NCBI RefSeq assembly: GCF_023744375.2
Contig: NZ_CP146284.1
Span: forward strand, 186,001 to 250,000
Reading direction: 5' to 3'
DNA from: Parabacteroides sp. AD58
GTDB lineage: Bacteria; Bacteroidota; Bacteroidia; Bacteroidales; Tannerellaceae
DNA length: 64,000 bases
Of the stretch, positions 34,109 through 42,567 are shown piece after piece (the stretch's first letter is position 1; each line of letters opens with the position of its first letter). The translations under genes were made by a program, and so were the position numbers. A model generated the notes under the pieces. The model was not told the DNA's origin. It ran no database searches and worked only from the letters and a program-made list of their open reading frames with translations.

Positions 34109-35491
34109 TTAGTCGTTATATTTACTTGTCAGTACAACCATTTGCATGGACTCTTTATCCTTTTTTAATCGGACACCGGCCGGTTTCATGTAATTGGTAA
34201 TAGATGTAGTGACTGGTTTTGACTCGCCGTAATAGTTGTTTGAATTTTGTGTTCCACGAGCCACAGGAATAATCAATAACCTAAGGTCTTCATTAGGCTT
34301 ACTTTCTACATGCTTTTTCAGTAGGTTAGAGATATTACCGAATGAATATGTTTTAGAGCTTGATGTATAAGAGGCCAGATAGGCAGTAACGCTATCTTCT
34401 ATCTTATTGTTTAAGAAGAAGCTTTGTACAGAATCTTCAGGCAAAAGCAATACATAATCAGGTGCTTCAAAAGCATATAACCATTCTTCCTGAGGCATTG
34501 CTTTTACTGAAAAATTAAGGCCATTTATAATACGTCCTTCAATCTTTTCGCTAATGACGGATGTCGGAACAATCACCTTTGTGCATACGCCTGCTGGACT
34601 TTTTATATAAGCATATTCATCGTTCGGCTGCAGTAATTGTTCGATATTTCCATTTTCTACTTGATTCATCTGAATCACCTCTTTCGTTACATTAAATTGT
34701 TCTCGGGTGTGGATAATGGTATCGTTGCCTGCACTTGTTTTTGACATATATTTGTAATATATGAAGAATGATGATTGCGCTACTTCCAAGATGTTGCCTG
34801 TTCCGAAACCTGTCGTTACATAAAAACCGGGGAAGAAATTATTAAAGGCTTCCTGATTGTGGAACGAGTTCGGATTATTAATTGTCTCATCATAAAAACT
34901 CTGGGCGACGTCAGTGTTAATCCGGATACGGACATTGGGCGTATAATAATTAGGATCGCTTGTGTCTGTAATTTTTCGAATAGAATCAGAAATACTTAAA
35001 TCATATGCTGTGTAAGTTTTCTCTCCTATCAGCGTCTGCAAGTCACAATATTCCGCAGGATCCATATTGGTGTAATAATTACGGTCTAGCGGTTTCGTTA
35101 CTTTATATATTTTAGCCTGCATAGGTGCCAATGAATCTCCTACATATCCTCCATTATTATACATAATGAAAAAAGCCATCGAATCGACTTTCCCATCAAT
35201 AGGTTCATGGGCAAATTTATAATCTTCCGGGCAATAAAACTGACAGATATAATCTGTTTTCAGGTTACCATACAGAGGATCGTATATTTGACCTAACAAT
35301 CCGTTTACAGTACGGGCATATACCGAATCCAATTTGATAGTCGATGCTTCAACTTGAAATGTATCCGCATAAACAAAAGAACGGTCTCCCTCCGGCTGAA
35401 TACTTGGTCCAACCTGGCTCAATTCATCATTACACCCGCTAAACAGCACACCACCGAAAGCGAGCCCAAGTATAAGTCTTTTTAAATCCAT
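34109..35491 (-). CDS. DUF4270 family lipoprotein
   Basis: A 460-residue lipoprotein (MDLKRLILGLAFGGVLFSGC, Cys20) of the DUF4270 family, recognised by the start of the mature part, QVGPSIQPEGDRSFVYADTFQVEASTIKLDSVYARTVNGLLGQIYDPLYG. The rest is beta-rich with no catalytic motif seen. Function is unknown in the family; it is likely anchored at the outer membrane. It begins nine bases after the end of the GlgA-like gene, an order often kept in Bacteroidales, so the two are probably cotranscribed. Confidence 0.85.
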   Translation of the reverse strand: MDLKRLILGLAFGGVLFSGCNDELSQVGPSIQPEGDRSFVYADTFQVEASTIKLDSVYARTVNGLLGQIYDPLYGNLKTDYICQFYCPEDYKFAHEPIDGKVDSMAFFIMYNNGGYVGDSLAPMQAKIYKVTKPLDRNYYTNMDPAEYCDLQTLIGEKTYTAYDLSISDSIRKITDTSDPNYYTPNVRIRINTDVAQSFYDETINNPNSFHNQEAFNNFFPGFYVTTGFGTGNILEVAQSSFFIYYKYMSKTSAGNDTIIHTREQFNVTKEVIQMNQVENGNIEQLLQPNDEYAYIKSPAGVCTKVIVPTSVISEKIEGRIINGLNFSVKAMPQEEWLYAFEAPDYVLLLPEDSVQSFFLNNKIEDSVTAYLASYTSSSKTYSFGNISNLLKKHVESKPNEDLRLLIIPVARGTQNSNNYYGESKPVTTSITNYMKPAGVRLKKDKESMQMVVLTSKYND

Positions 35492-35500
35492 GTTAAATAA

Positions 35501-36319
35501 CTATTTAGATTCCAAAACGACATCGTAGAATTTATTAAATTCATCCATGTACGTTTCAGGTGATTGATACGGTAAAAATGGAGTGTCAGATTTAGTCTCG
35601 ATGTATTTCATAATATCCGGATGGATGGTCTCACTTCCTTGAATGACACCGTCAGCAAAGTCGATAGCTAATTTAGAAAGACCGACAAAACTGGTATCTT
35701 TACGTAAATTCTCGACGTCAGCTTCCTGAGCTTGGTCCATAATCAGTTTATCAGCCAAACTTTGTGCCAAAGGCTTTTTGAAATCATCATTGTAAACGGA
35801 ATAAACAATTTTGGCGTTTCGTACGCACGGATCATCAGCATACATGCGTTTGATGTACAATCCTGTAAGAGCCGACATCCAACCATGGCAATGTATTACA
35901 TCCGGAATCCAACGTAGTTTTTTTACAGTTTCTATTACGCCACGTACATAGAATATGGAGCGTTCATCGTTGTCTTCATATTCATTCCCATTTTCATCAA
36001 CAATGGTAGATTTACGTTGGAAATAATCGTCATTGTCAATGAAATATACCTGCATACGGGCAGCTTGTATAGATGCAACCTTAATAATCAGCGGATGATC
36101 GGTATCGTCGATAATCAGATTCATTCCCGAGAGGCGGATTACTTCATGTAATTGGTTACGACGTTCGTTAATGTTACCAAATTTAGGCATGAAAGTTCTG
36201 ATTTCGCGGCCTCGTTCCTGAATTCCTTGTGGAAGATTCCGGCAGATTGTTGCAATTTCAGATTCCGGTAAATAAGGGGTGATTTCCTGAGCTATAAACA
36301 AGATTTTTTTTGCATCCAT
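35501..36319 (-). CDS. Glycogen/starch synthase N-terminal (GT5) domain protein
   Basis: A 272-residue protein that matches only the N-terminal half of GlgA: KKILFIAQEITPYLPESEIATICRNLPQGI, EIRTFMPKFGNINERRNQL, then DVIHCHGWMSALTGLYIKRM and a C-terminal AIDFADGVIQGSETIHPDIMKYI. The C-terminal GT-B lobe that carries the nucleotide-sugar and catalytic residues is missing. The KTGGL-type ADP-glucose motif of GlgA is replaced by PYLPESEIA. It may be a binding or regulatory protein, or a subunit that needs a partner; I cannot assign activity. The frame is intact and it has its own promoter, so it is not decayed. Confidence 0.8.
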   Translation of the reverse strand: MDAKKILFIAQEITPYLPESEIATICRNLPQGIQERGREIRTFMPKFGNINERRNQLHEVIRLSGMNLIIDDTDHPLIIKVASIQAARMQVYFIDNDDYFQRKSTIVDENGNEYEDNDERSIFYVRGVIETVKKLRWIPDVIHCHGWMSALTGLYIKRMYADDPCVRNAKIVYSVYNDDFKKPLAQSLADKLIMDQAQEADVENLRKDTSFVGLSKLAIDFADGVIQGSETIHPDIMKYIETKSDTPFLPYQSPETYMDEFNKFYDVVLESK

Positions 36320-36347
36320 TCTGTATTTTTCTTTTATTTAGACGGTA

Positions 36348-36355
36348 CAAAGATA
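36348..36355 (-). promoter_or_regulatory. -7 promoter element (TATCTTTG) for the GlgA-like/DUF4270 unit
   Basis: On the minus strand TATCTTTG lies about 29 bases upstream of the GlgA-like start codon; the panC gene diverges on the other side. Confidence 0.65.
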
Positions 36356-36418
36356 GTAAAAATCTTTTATTTCTGATAATTATTTTGTTGCTTTGCACCG
36401 TTTTTAAGCATCTATAAG

Positions 36419-37258
36419 ATGAAAATAGTAAGTTCTATCAAAGATTTAAAGAATTTCTTGGCTCTTGAGCGAGAGAAAGGTAAGAAAATCGGCTTGGTTC
36501 CTACAATGGGGGCTTTGCATGCCGGGCATATCAGTTTGGTAAAGCGCTGTGTGGCCGAAAATGATATTTGCGTAGTTAGTGATTTCGTGAATCCGACTCA
36601 GTTTAATGATAAGCATGACTTGGAGACTTATCCACGTACGCTGGAGGCTGATTGTGCTTTGCTTGAACCGGTTGGTTGCGATTATGTTTTTGCTCCGTCA
36701 GTAGCAGAAATGTATCCAGAGCCTGATACGCGCGTATTTGATTTAGGTCCGGTTGCAGCCGTGATGGAAGGTCCTCGGCGTCCGGGGCATTTTAATGGTG
36801 TCGCTCAGGTCGTTAGTAAACTTTTCTATATTGTTGAGCCAGATAACGCTTATTTTGGTGAAAAAGATTTTCAGCAGATCGCTGTTATTCGGGAAATGGT
36901 GAGACAGTTAAATTTACCGGTTCATATTGTAGATTGCCCGATTCAGCGGGAAGCAGATGGATTGGCTTTGAGTAGTCGGAATACTCGTTTAACACCCGAA
37001 CAACGTCAAAAAGCACCGGTAATTGCCCGTACATTAAAAGAAAGCACTACCTTTGTACCCGCGAAGAGTGTTCAGGAGGTGATTGATTTTGTTGTGAATA
37101 CGATCAATCAGGTTCCGGAAATGAAAGTGGAGTATTTCGAAATTGTAGATGGTCATACGATGCAGTCTATCAAGAACTGGTCGGATACGACATATCCCGT
37201 AGGCTGCATAACCGTTTATTGTGGCGAAGTACGTCTGATTGACAATATTAAATATTAA
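36419..37258 (+). CDS. panC: Pantothenate synthetase PanC
   Basis: Joins pantoate and beta-alanine with ATP to form pantothenate. Motifs: [16 protein letters not shown] (HIGH-like), [57 protein letters not shown] and [12 protein letters not shown] (KMSKS-like). Length 279 is typical. panD follows after 15 bases, so both later steps of pantothenate synthesis are in one unit. Confidence 0.96.
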   Translation: MKIVSSIKDLKNFLALEREKGKKIGLVPTMGALHAGHISLVKRCVAENDICVVSDFVNPTQFNDKHDLETYPRTLEADCALLEPVGCDYVFAPSVAEMYPEPDTRVFDLGPVAAVMEGPRRPGHFNGVAQVVSKLFYIVEPDNAYFGEKDFQQIAVIREMVRQLNLPVHIVDCPIQREADGLALSSRNTRLTPEQRQKAPVIARTLKESTTFVPAKSVQEVIDFVVNTINQVPEMKVEYFEIVDGHTMQSIKNWSDTTYPVGCITVYCGEVRLIDNIKY

Positions 37259-37273
37259 TCATAGAGGTAAGAG

Positions 37274-37624
37274 ATGTATATAGAAGTTGTTAAATCAAAG
37301 ATTCATCGGGTGACGGTTACTGAGGCCAACTTAAATTATATTGGAAGTATTACGATTGACGGCGCTTTGATGGAAGCGGCTAATCTGATTCCAAACGAGA
37401 AGGTTTCAATTGTTAATAATAACAATGGAGAACGTTTTGAAACGTACGTCATTAAAGGTGAACCTGGTTCGGGGGTTATCTGCTTGAATGGGGCTGCTGC
37501 CCGCAAGGTTCAACCGGGAGATATTGTCATTATTATGTCATACGCATTGATGGATTTTGAGGAAGCAAAGACATTCAAACCGGCCGTCATTTTCCCGGAT
37601 ACGGCAACGAATCGTCTGATTTAG
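37274..37624 (+). CDS. panD: Aspartate 1-decarboxylase PanD (proenzyme)
   Basis: Makes beta-alanine for PanC. It is a self-processing pyruvoyl enzyme: cleavage between Gly24 and Ser25 in NYIGSITID generates the cofactor. Other conserved parts are [42 protein letters not shown] and IIMSYA. Length 116 fits the family. It is cotranscribed with panC. Confidence 0.96.
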   Translation: MYIEVVKSKIHRVTVTEANLNYIGSITIDGALMEAANLIPNEKVSIVNNNNGERFETYVIKGEPGSGVICLNGAAARKVQPGDIVIIMSYALMDFEEAKTFKPAVIFPDTATNRLI

Positions 37625-37739
37625 CAAATTCTGCTTCGTGGTGAAGAGTTCTGAAAAATAAACGCGTTTTGTGCAATACAAGTTGTGTCTGCATTCAAAG
37701 GCGGTGTTTTTTTAGAAGAATCAGGATATTTTTATAAAC

Positions 37740-37793
37740 GATTCTCGTGGGATTCAAAAATGATACCCTCGAGAATCATTTTTGATTCTCGAG
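37740..37793. repeat. Overlapping inverted repeats; 30-nt dispersed hairpin element, copy 2
   Basis: Three pairings compete here: GATTCTCG (37740-37747) with 37770-37777; TCAAAAATGAT (37754-37764) with 37775-37785 (11 bp); and CTCGAGAATCA (37768-37778) with 37783-37793 (11 bp, four-base loop). The segment 37744-37773 aligns ungapped with 4192-4221 at 24 of 30 bases. It lies in the 199-base gap between panD and the Nudix gene, and may terminate panCD or control the Nudix gene by alternative folding. Confidence 0.65.
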
Positions 37794-37823
37794 AGATCTT
37801 TGCTTAGTCAATGATGGAATAAA

Positions 37824-38336
37824 ATGGTGAAGGAAGAATGGTTCCCCTTAGTGAATGAAGAAGGGGAGACGATAGGAAAAGCAACCCGCAGAGAATGTCA
37901 TAGTGGATGCAAATGGTTGCATCCCGTTGTTCATTTGCATATTTTCAATGCTGCTGGTGATCTGTATTTGCAGAAACGTTCGATGACGAAGGATATTCAG
38001 CCCGGAAAATGGGATACGGCTGTGGGAGGTCATGTGGATTATGGAGAGACGGTTGAAAATGCTTTACGCAGAGAGGTGCGCGAAGAATTAGGTATTACTG
38101 ACTTCAAACCGGAATTTCTGATGCGGTACGTCTTTGAATCAAAAATAGAGAAAGAATTAGTTAATACATTCCGGACTGTATACGAAGGTCCGTTTTTCCC
38201 TGATCCGGAGGAGATCGATGAAGGTCGTTTCTGGTCTCGTGCGGAAATAGCTTCTCAGCTTGGAAAAGGAGTTTTTACTCCAAACTTCGAGAATGAGTAC
38301 AGAAAGATTTGCATGTTAGGTGCACAATTTAAATGA
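37824..38336 (+). CDS. Nudix hydrolase (YfcD/IPP-isomerase-like group)
   Basis: A 170-residue Nudix enzyme with a complete catalytic box, GHVDYGETVENALRREVREELGI (G-x5-E-x7-REVxEELGI), at about residues 73-95. The N-terminus (EWFPLVNEEGETIGKATRRECHSG, WLHPVVHLHIFNAAGDLYLQKRS) resembles the YfcD group related to isopentenyl-diphosphate isomerase. It hydrolyses a nucleoside-diphosphate-linked or similar substrate that cannot be predicted. It is followed after 30 bases by the M13 peptidase gene. Confidence 0.88.
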   Translation: MVKEEWFPLVNEEGETIGKATRRECHSGCKWLHPVVHLHIFNAAGDLYLQKRSMTKDIQPGKWDTAVGGHVDYGETVENALRREVREELGITDFKPEFLMRYVFESKIEKELVNTFRTVYEGPFFPDPEEIDEGRFWSRAEIASQLGKGVFTPNFENEYRKICMLGAQFK

Positions 38337-38366
38337 TAATCGTTTAAACAAAAAGAATATAGTAAG

Positions 38367-40415
38367 ATGAAAGTGAAGATTATGTTCCCGCTTATGGCAG
38401 CAGGACTTATGGCGCTGGCGGGATGTGGCAACAACGCCCAAAAGACAGATGGACAATCTTCTTGTAAGTCTGTTAATTTGGCAAATTTGGATACGACAGT
38501 AGCGGCGGGTGCAGACTTCTATCAGTATGCTTGTGGCGGCTGGATGAAAGAACATCCTTTGAAACCGGAATTTTCCCGTTATGGCGTATTTGAACAGTTA
38601 ATGGAGACAAACCGCGAACAACTTCGGGCTTTGGTAGAAGAACTGAAGGCTGCTCCGCAGGAAGAAGGCAGCGTCGCCCAGAAAATTGGTATGCTGTATG
38701 AACTGGCTTTGGATAGTGTGAAGACGAATGAAGACGGCTTCGAACCCGTAAAAGAAGAACTGGCAGCTATTCGTGACCTGGGTACCAAGGCTGAATTGTC
38801 GAAAATGGTAGCATATTTGCATAAAGAAGGCATCACTCCTTATTTTGCTCTTTATGTTGGAGCTGACGAAAAGAACAGTTCTATGAATATTGTCCAGTTG
38901 TATCAGGCTGGATTAGGAATGGGTGATCGTGATTATTATCTGCAGAATGATGAGACTTTCAGCAAGATCCGGGAGGCTTACAAAGCTTATATTTCTCGTT
39001 TGTTTGTATTGGCCGGCCATTCTCCAGAACAAGCTGATGCAGCTGTAACTGCTGTCATGAATGTTGAAAATGGAATTGCTAAGATTTCATTCTCACGTGA
39101 AGAGATGCGCGATTCACAAAAGAATTACAATAAAATGTCGTGTGCAGATTTTATTAAATCAAATGATGCACTTGACTGGAATGCTTATTTCTCAGCAATG
39201 GGCTTGGATAGCATACCTGAATTGGATGCTAAGCAGTTTGCTTATTATAAGAAACTGGGCGATTTCTTAAAAACAGTTTCTTTAGACGATCAGAAGTGCT
39301 ATTTGGCATTTAATTTATTGAGAGCTGCTGCTCCTTATTTGAGTGACAATTTTGTAAATGCCAACTTTGATTTCTATGGAAAAACAATGTCAGGAAAGCA
39401 GGAGTTGGAACAACGTTGGAAACGTGCTTTGTCGACTGTAAATGGCGTATTGGGAGAAGCTGTTGGTCAGATGTATGTGGCTAAATATTTCCCTGCCAGC
39501 TCGAAAGAAAAGATGCTGACATTAGTGGGTAATCTTCAGAAGGCTTTAGGTGAACGGATTAATAACTTGGAGTGGATGGGTGATTCGACAAAGCTGAAAG
39601 CTCAGGAAAAACTGGCTGCTTTTACAGTGAAGATTGGTTATCCTGACAAATGGAGAGATTATTCCGCTTTAGAAATTAAGCAGGACTCTTATTGGGCAAA
39701 TGTTAGACGTTCTTCTATCTTTGAAATGGATTATATGTTGGCTGATGCCGGCAAACCGGTAGATAAGTCTCGCTGGTATATGACTCCGCAGACTATCAAC
39801 GCATACTACAATCCGACTACTAACGAAATCTGTTTCCCGGCTGCTATTCTTCAGCCTCCGTTCTTCGATCCGGAAGCCGATGATGCTATCAACTATGGGG
39901 CTATTGGAGTCGTTATTGGACATGAGATGACACACGGATTTGATGACCAGGGGCGTAATTATGATAAGGAAGGTAATCTGACAGACTGGTGGACAGCCGA
40001 CGACGCTACTCGATTTACAGAACGGGCTAATAAGCTGGTCGCTCAATATGACAATATTCTTGTATTGGATACGATGCATGCTAATGGTAGTTATACGTTA
40101 GGAGAAAACATTGCTGACCAGGGCGGTTTGCTGATTTCTCATCAGGCTTATCTGAACAGCCTTCAAGGACAGACTCCTGCTGTGATCGATGGCTTTACGG
40201 GCGAACAGCGTTTCTATTTAGGTTACGCAACTTTATGGGCACAGAATATCCGGGATGAAGAAATTGTTCGTCTGACGAAGATGGATCCGCATTCATTAGG
40301 TAAATGGCGTGTGAATGCAGCCTTGAAGAATATAGACGCATTCTATGAGGCTTTTGGAATCAAAGAGGGTGATGCTATGTATATGCAGCCTGCAGACCGG
40401 GTTAATATCTGGTAA
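38367..40415 (+). CDS. M13-family metallopeptidase (neprilysin/PepO-like), lipoprotein
   Basis: Zinc endopeptidase for short peptides, exported as a lipoprotein (MKVKIMFPLMAAGLMALAGC, Cys20). The M13 N-terminal domain begins DTTVAAGADFYQYACGGWMKEHPLKPEFSRYGVFEQL. The catalytic domain shows NAYYNPTTNEICFPAAILQPPFF, VIGHEMTHGFDDQGRNYD (HExxH) and ENIADQGG (third zinc ligand Glu and catalytic Asp). Length 682 fits the family. It is probably cotranscribed with the Nudix gene. An IS element sits immediately downstream without disrupting the frame. Confidence 0.95.
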   Translation: MKVKIMFPLMAAGLMALAGCGNNAQKTDGQSSCKSVNLANLDTTVAAGADFYQYACGGWMKEHPLKPEFSRYGVFEQLMETNREQLRALVEELKAAPQEEGSVAQKIGMLYELALDSVKTNEDGFEPVKEELAAIRDLGTKAELSKMVAYLHKEGITPYFALYVGADEKNSSMNIVQLYQAGLGMGDRDYYLQNDETFSKIREAYKAYISRLFVLAGHSPEQADAAVTAVMNVENGIAKISFSREEMRDSQKNYNKMSCADFIKSNDALDWNAYFSAMGLDSIPELDAKQFAYYKKLGDFLKTVSLDDQKCYLAFNLLRAAAPYLSDNFVNANFDFYGKTMSGKQELEQRWKRALSTVNGVLGEAVGQMYVAKYFPASSKEKMLTLVGNLQKALGERINNLEWMGDSTKLKAQEKLAAFTVKIGYPDKWRDYSALEIKQDSYWANVRRSSIFEMDYMLADAGKPVDKSRWYMTPQTINAYYNPTTNEICFPAAILQPPFFDPEADDAINYGAIGVVIGHEMTHGFDDQGRNYDKEGNLTDWWTADDATRFTERANKLVAQYDNILVLDTMHANGSYTLGENIADQGGLLISHQAYLNSLQGQTPAVIDGFTGEQRFYLGYATLWAQNIRDEEIVRLTKMDPHSLGKWRVNAALKNIDAFYEAFGIKEGDAMYMQPADRVNIW

Positions 40416-40448
40416 TCTTTGTCTGTCAATAAGTAATTAGAAAATATG

Positions 40449-40485
40449 AAAGAGGGTGTGTCGTAATACGCGATTCACCCTCTTT
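40449..40485. terminator. Hairpin after the M13 gene, overlapping the left IS end
   Basis: AAAGAGGGTG (40449-40458) pairs with CACCCTCTTT (40476-40485), followed by TTTTCTTT-like sequence. It coincides with the left terminal repeat of the insertion sequence. Confidence 0.6.
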
Positions 40486-40518
40486 TCTTTATCAACGATA
40501 AGAGCGTAGTTAACTTTT

Positions 40519-42174
40519 TCAGGCAGCGATATTCTGAAGATAATCTCGATTATTTTGTTCCCAATAGCTTAAATGAGCGGTAATAAGGCCGTAAAGGTGT
40601 TTAATTGGCCAATTTATACCCTCTTTATTCATCTTGGTACACATCTTTTTTATATTGAAGGCGATGGCCAGGAAGGAAAAGTCCATGAGAACCTTGTCCT
40701 TTCCAAAATGACGGAAGCGCTTGTAGTTCATGTTGAATTTTATCTGTCCAAATACAGCTTCCGGTTCTATGCACCTTTGCCCTCTGTGTTTCAGCCCTTC
40801 TTCGGAACAGAGAAGTTCCCGGGCTTTCTGTTTGTATATCCAGAGTCGGTGATTCAGTTCTATCGTCCTGTTTCCTTTAGCTTTAAAACACAGACATCTT
40901 AACGGACATCCTTCGCATCTGACAGCCCTATACCTGGCATATTCGACTACATATCCGGATTCGGTTTTCGTATGCCTGGTGCCTGCCCTCTGCATCTTTT
41001 GTCCCATTGGACAGACACAGTAATCCTGTTCTTCATTGTAGAAAAAGTTTTCGGCTTTAAAAGGATTCGGTTTAAATCTTGGCCGCTGCTCCATGTGGAA
41101 ATAATTGTATTTGACGTATGCTTCCATCCCGTTTTCCGACATAAAGTGGTAATTCTCTTCTGATCCGTAACCGGAATCAGCAACCACCGTATGAGCCAAC
41201 TGGCCGTATCTGTCGGCAAAGGACTTCAGGAAGGGAATCATCGTCAAGGTGTCAGTCGGATTCGGGAAAAGAGAATAATCGATAATGAATTGATTTTCCG
41301 TAGCAATCTGAAGATTATATCCGGGTTTTGTCTGACCGTTGCGCATGGCATCCTCCTTCATTCTCATAAAGGTGGCCTCTTTGTCTGTCTTGGAATAAGA
41401 GTTGCGGTCCTGAAGATTGTCCAGATGGTTATTGTATTCCTGAAGCTTATCTCTATGTGCTTCCAGTTCTTTCAGCTGCCTGCGTTTCTTTCTCAGTGCA
41501 GATTTCTGCTCTTTCGTGGATGGTTCTGAAGCCTGTTCAAGGGCATTGCGTAATTCTCCTGCCATTTCTGTCAGCATGGAAGGGGAAAACTCAATTTCCT
41601 CGTTGTTTTCCGAAGCTTTTTCCTGAGCGATGACGTCATCTATTTGGCTTAACAAAACACTGATTTTCTTCATCAGTCGTTCACGGTTTCGCTCAACGCT
41701 CTTCCGCCATACAAAAGTATATTTGTTGGCCTTGGACTCAATCTTTGTTCCGTCAATATATTCCACATTCAGACTGATGAAACCTTTGGATGAAAGCAGA
41801 AGTACGGTTTGGGTAAACACTTCGTTAATTTCCTTCTTCACCCGGTTACGGAAACGGTTGATAGTAATGAAGTCCGGTTTCTCATAACCGGCTAACCATA
41901 TGTAATGGATATCACGACGAAGATGCTTTTCTATTTTCCGGCAGGAGTATATATTGTTCATATAGGCATACAAGATAACCTTTAGCATCATCTTGGGATG
42001 GTAAGGACTACGGCCGTATTCTTTGTATAACTTCCTGAAACCTTCAAGATTCAGGCTTTCAACCAAAGCGTCAACCATGCGTACAGGATCGTTTTCTGCA
42101 ATATCTTCATCGATTCTTTGCGGAAAAAGTACCGTTTGGTTGGGAGTGTATGGACGAAAATGTATCTTTGTCAT
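40519..42174 (-). CDS. IS1182-family transposase
   Basis: A 551-residue DDE transposase. The N-terminal DUF772-like DNA-binding domain (DPVRMVDALVESL, YGRSPYHPKMMLKVILYAYMNNIYSCRKIEKHL) is followed by a catalytic core with YIDGTKIES (Asp141), VVADSGYGSEENY (Asp333) and IEPEAVFGQIKFNMNYKRFR (Glu472 or Glu470). An acidic/basic coiled segment (about 170-250) interrupts the core, as is usual for this family. A cysteine cluster (CVCP, CEGCPLRCLC) near 385-430 is also typical. The frame is complete, so the element may be active. Confidence 0.93.
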   Translation of the reverse strand: MTKIHFRPYTPNQTVLFPQRIDEDIAENDPVRMVDALVESLNLEGFRKLYKEYGRSPYHPKMMLKVILYAYMNNIYSCRKIEKHLRRDIHYIWLAGYEKPDFITINRFRNRVKKEINEVFTQTVLLLSSKGFISLNVEYIDGTKIESKANKYTFVWRKSVERNRERLMKKISVLLSQIDDVIAQEKASENNEEIEFSPSMLTEMAGELRNALEQASEPSTKEQKSALRKKRRQLKELEAHRDKLQEYNNHLDNLQDRNSYSKTDKEATFMRMKEDAMRNGQTKPGYNLQIATENQFIIDYSLFPNPTDTLTMIPFLKSFADRYGQLAHTVVADSGYGSEENYHFMSENGMEAYVKYNYFHMEQRPRFKPNPFKAENFFYNEEQDYCVCPMGQKMQRAGTRHTKTESGYVVEYARYRAVRCEGCPLRCLCFKAKGNRTIELNHRLWIYKQKARELLCSEEGLKHRGQRCIEPEAVFGQIKFNMNYKRFRHFGKDKVLMDFSFLAIAFNIKKMCTKMNKEGINWPIKHLYGLITAHLSYWEQNNRDYLQNIAA

Positions 42175-42220
42175 ATGTGTAAATCTTTATGCTTAAAGAT
42201 ACAAAATCTTTAGGTAATAA

Positions 42221-42252
42221 CAAAGCCCCAGCTTGTGAAAGTCGGGGCTTTG
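42221..42252. terminator. Hairpin inside the right IS end
   Basis: CAAAGCCCC (42221-42229) pairs with GGGGCTTTG (42244-42252). It lies upstream of the transposase and could block transcription entering the IS. Confidence 0.55.
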
Positions 42253-42256
42253 TGCT

Positions 42257-42294
42257 AAAAAAGAAGGTGTGCTTTTTGACACACCTTCTTTTTT
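42257..42294. terminator. 15-bp hairpin at the right IS terminus
   Basis: AAAAAAGAAGGTGTG (42257-42271) pairs perfectly with 42280-42294 around an eight-base loop, with A/T runs on both sides. It overlaps the right terminal repeat. Confidence 0.7.
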
Positions 42295-42396
42295 GTTGAC
42301 GAAAATATCTACTCTTTGCAGCAAAAAATCATGTTGTTGCATCTATTCTTATGAGAGAGATAGAAATGGTCTAAAATGAATGTTAAAGTTGTGAGT

Positions 42397-42431
42397 TTTG
42401 ATATGACCTAATAGACAAATAGTTATATTTG
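42397..42431 (+). promoter_or_regulatory. Promoter for the Trp/Tyr/Gly-rich protein gene
   Basis: TTTG (42397-42400) and TATATTTG (42424-42431) are 23 bases apart, giving a leader of about 130 bases before the start codon. Confidence 0.55.
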
Positions 42432-42567
42432 TAACTAGAATAAAAGGTCTGTTTCGCAAACGAAGCTTGCAAATATATAATAAGCTCAAAAAGACTTTGT
42501 TTGATTAAACGAAACAAGATAGGTTGAGTCAAAAGAGTAACAGGCAATAAATTAGGAGGAGAAAAAT

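Larger units (their letters stand above)
40450..42290 (-). mobile_element. IS1182-type insertion sequence
   Basis: A single intact transposase gene lies between imperfect terminal inverted repeats. The left end reads AAGAGGGTGTGTCGTAATAC (from 40450) and the right end, on the minus strand from 42290, reads AAGAAGGTGTGTCAAAAAGC; 12 of the first 13 bases agree. Exact ends may be a few bases off, and I found no convincing target duplication. Both ends also form hairpins, and a third hairpin (42221-42252) shields the transposase from outside transcription. It is inserted between the M13 peptidase and a secreted-protein gene and breaks neither. Confidence 0.8.

Noticed and set aside
35501..36319. 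Pseudogene of glgA
   Set aside because: The reading frame is intact, ends with a normal stop, has a promoter and is directly followed by a cotranscribed gene; it looks like a stable short protein.
40440..42300. Target-site duplication around the IS
   Set aside because: Bases outside the terminal repeats were compared for several end positions and no matching 4-bp or longer duplication was convincing.
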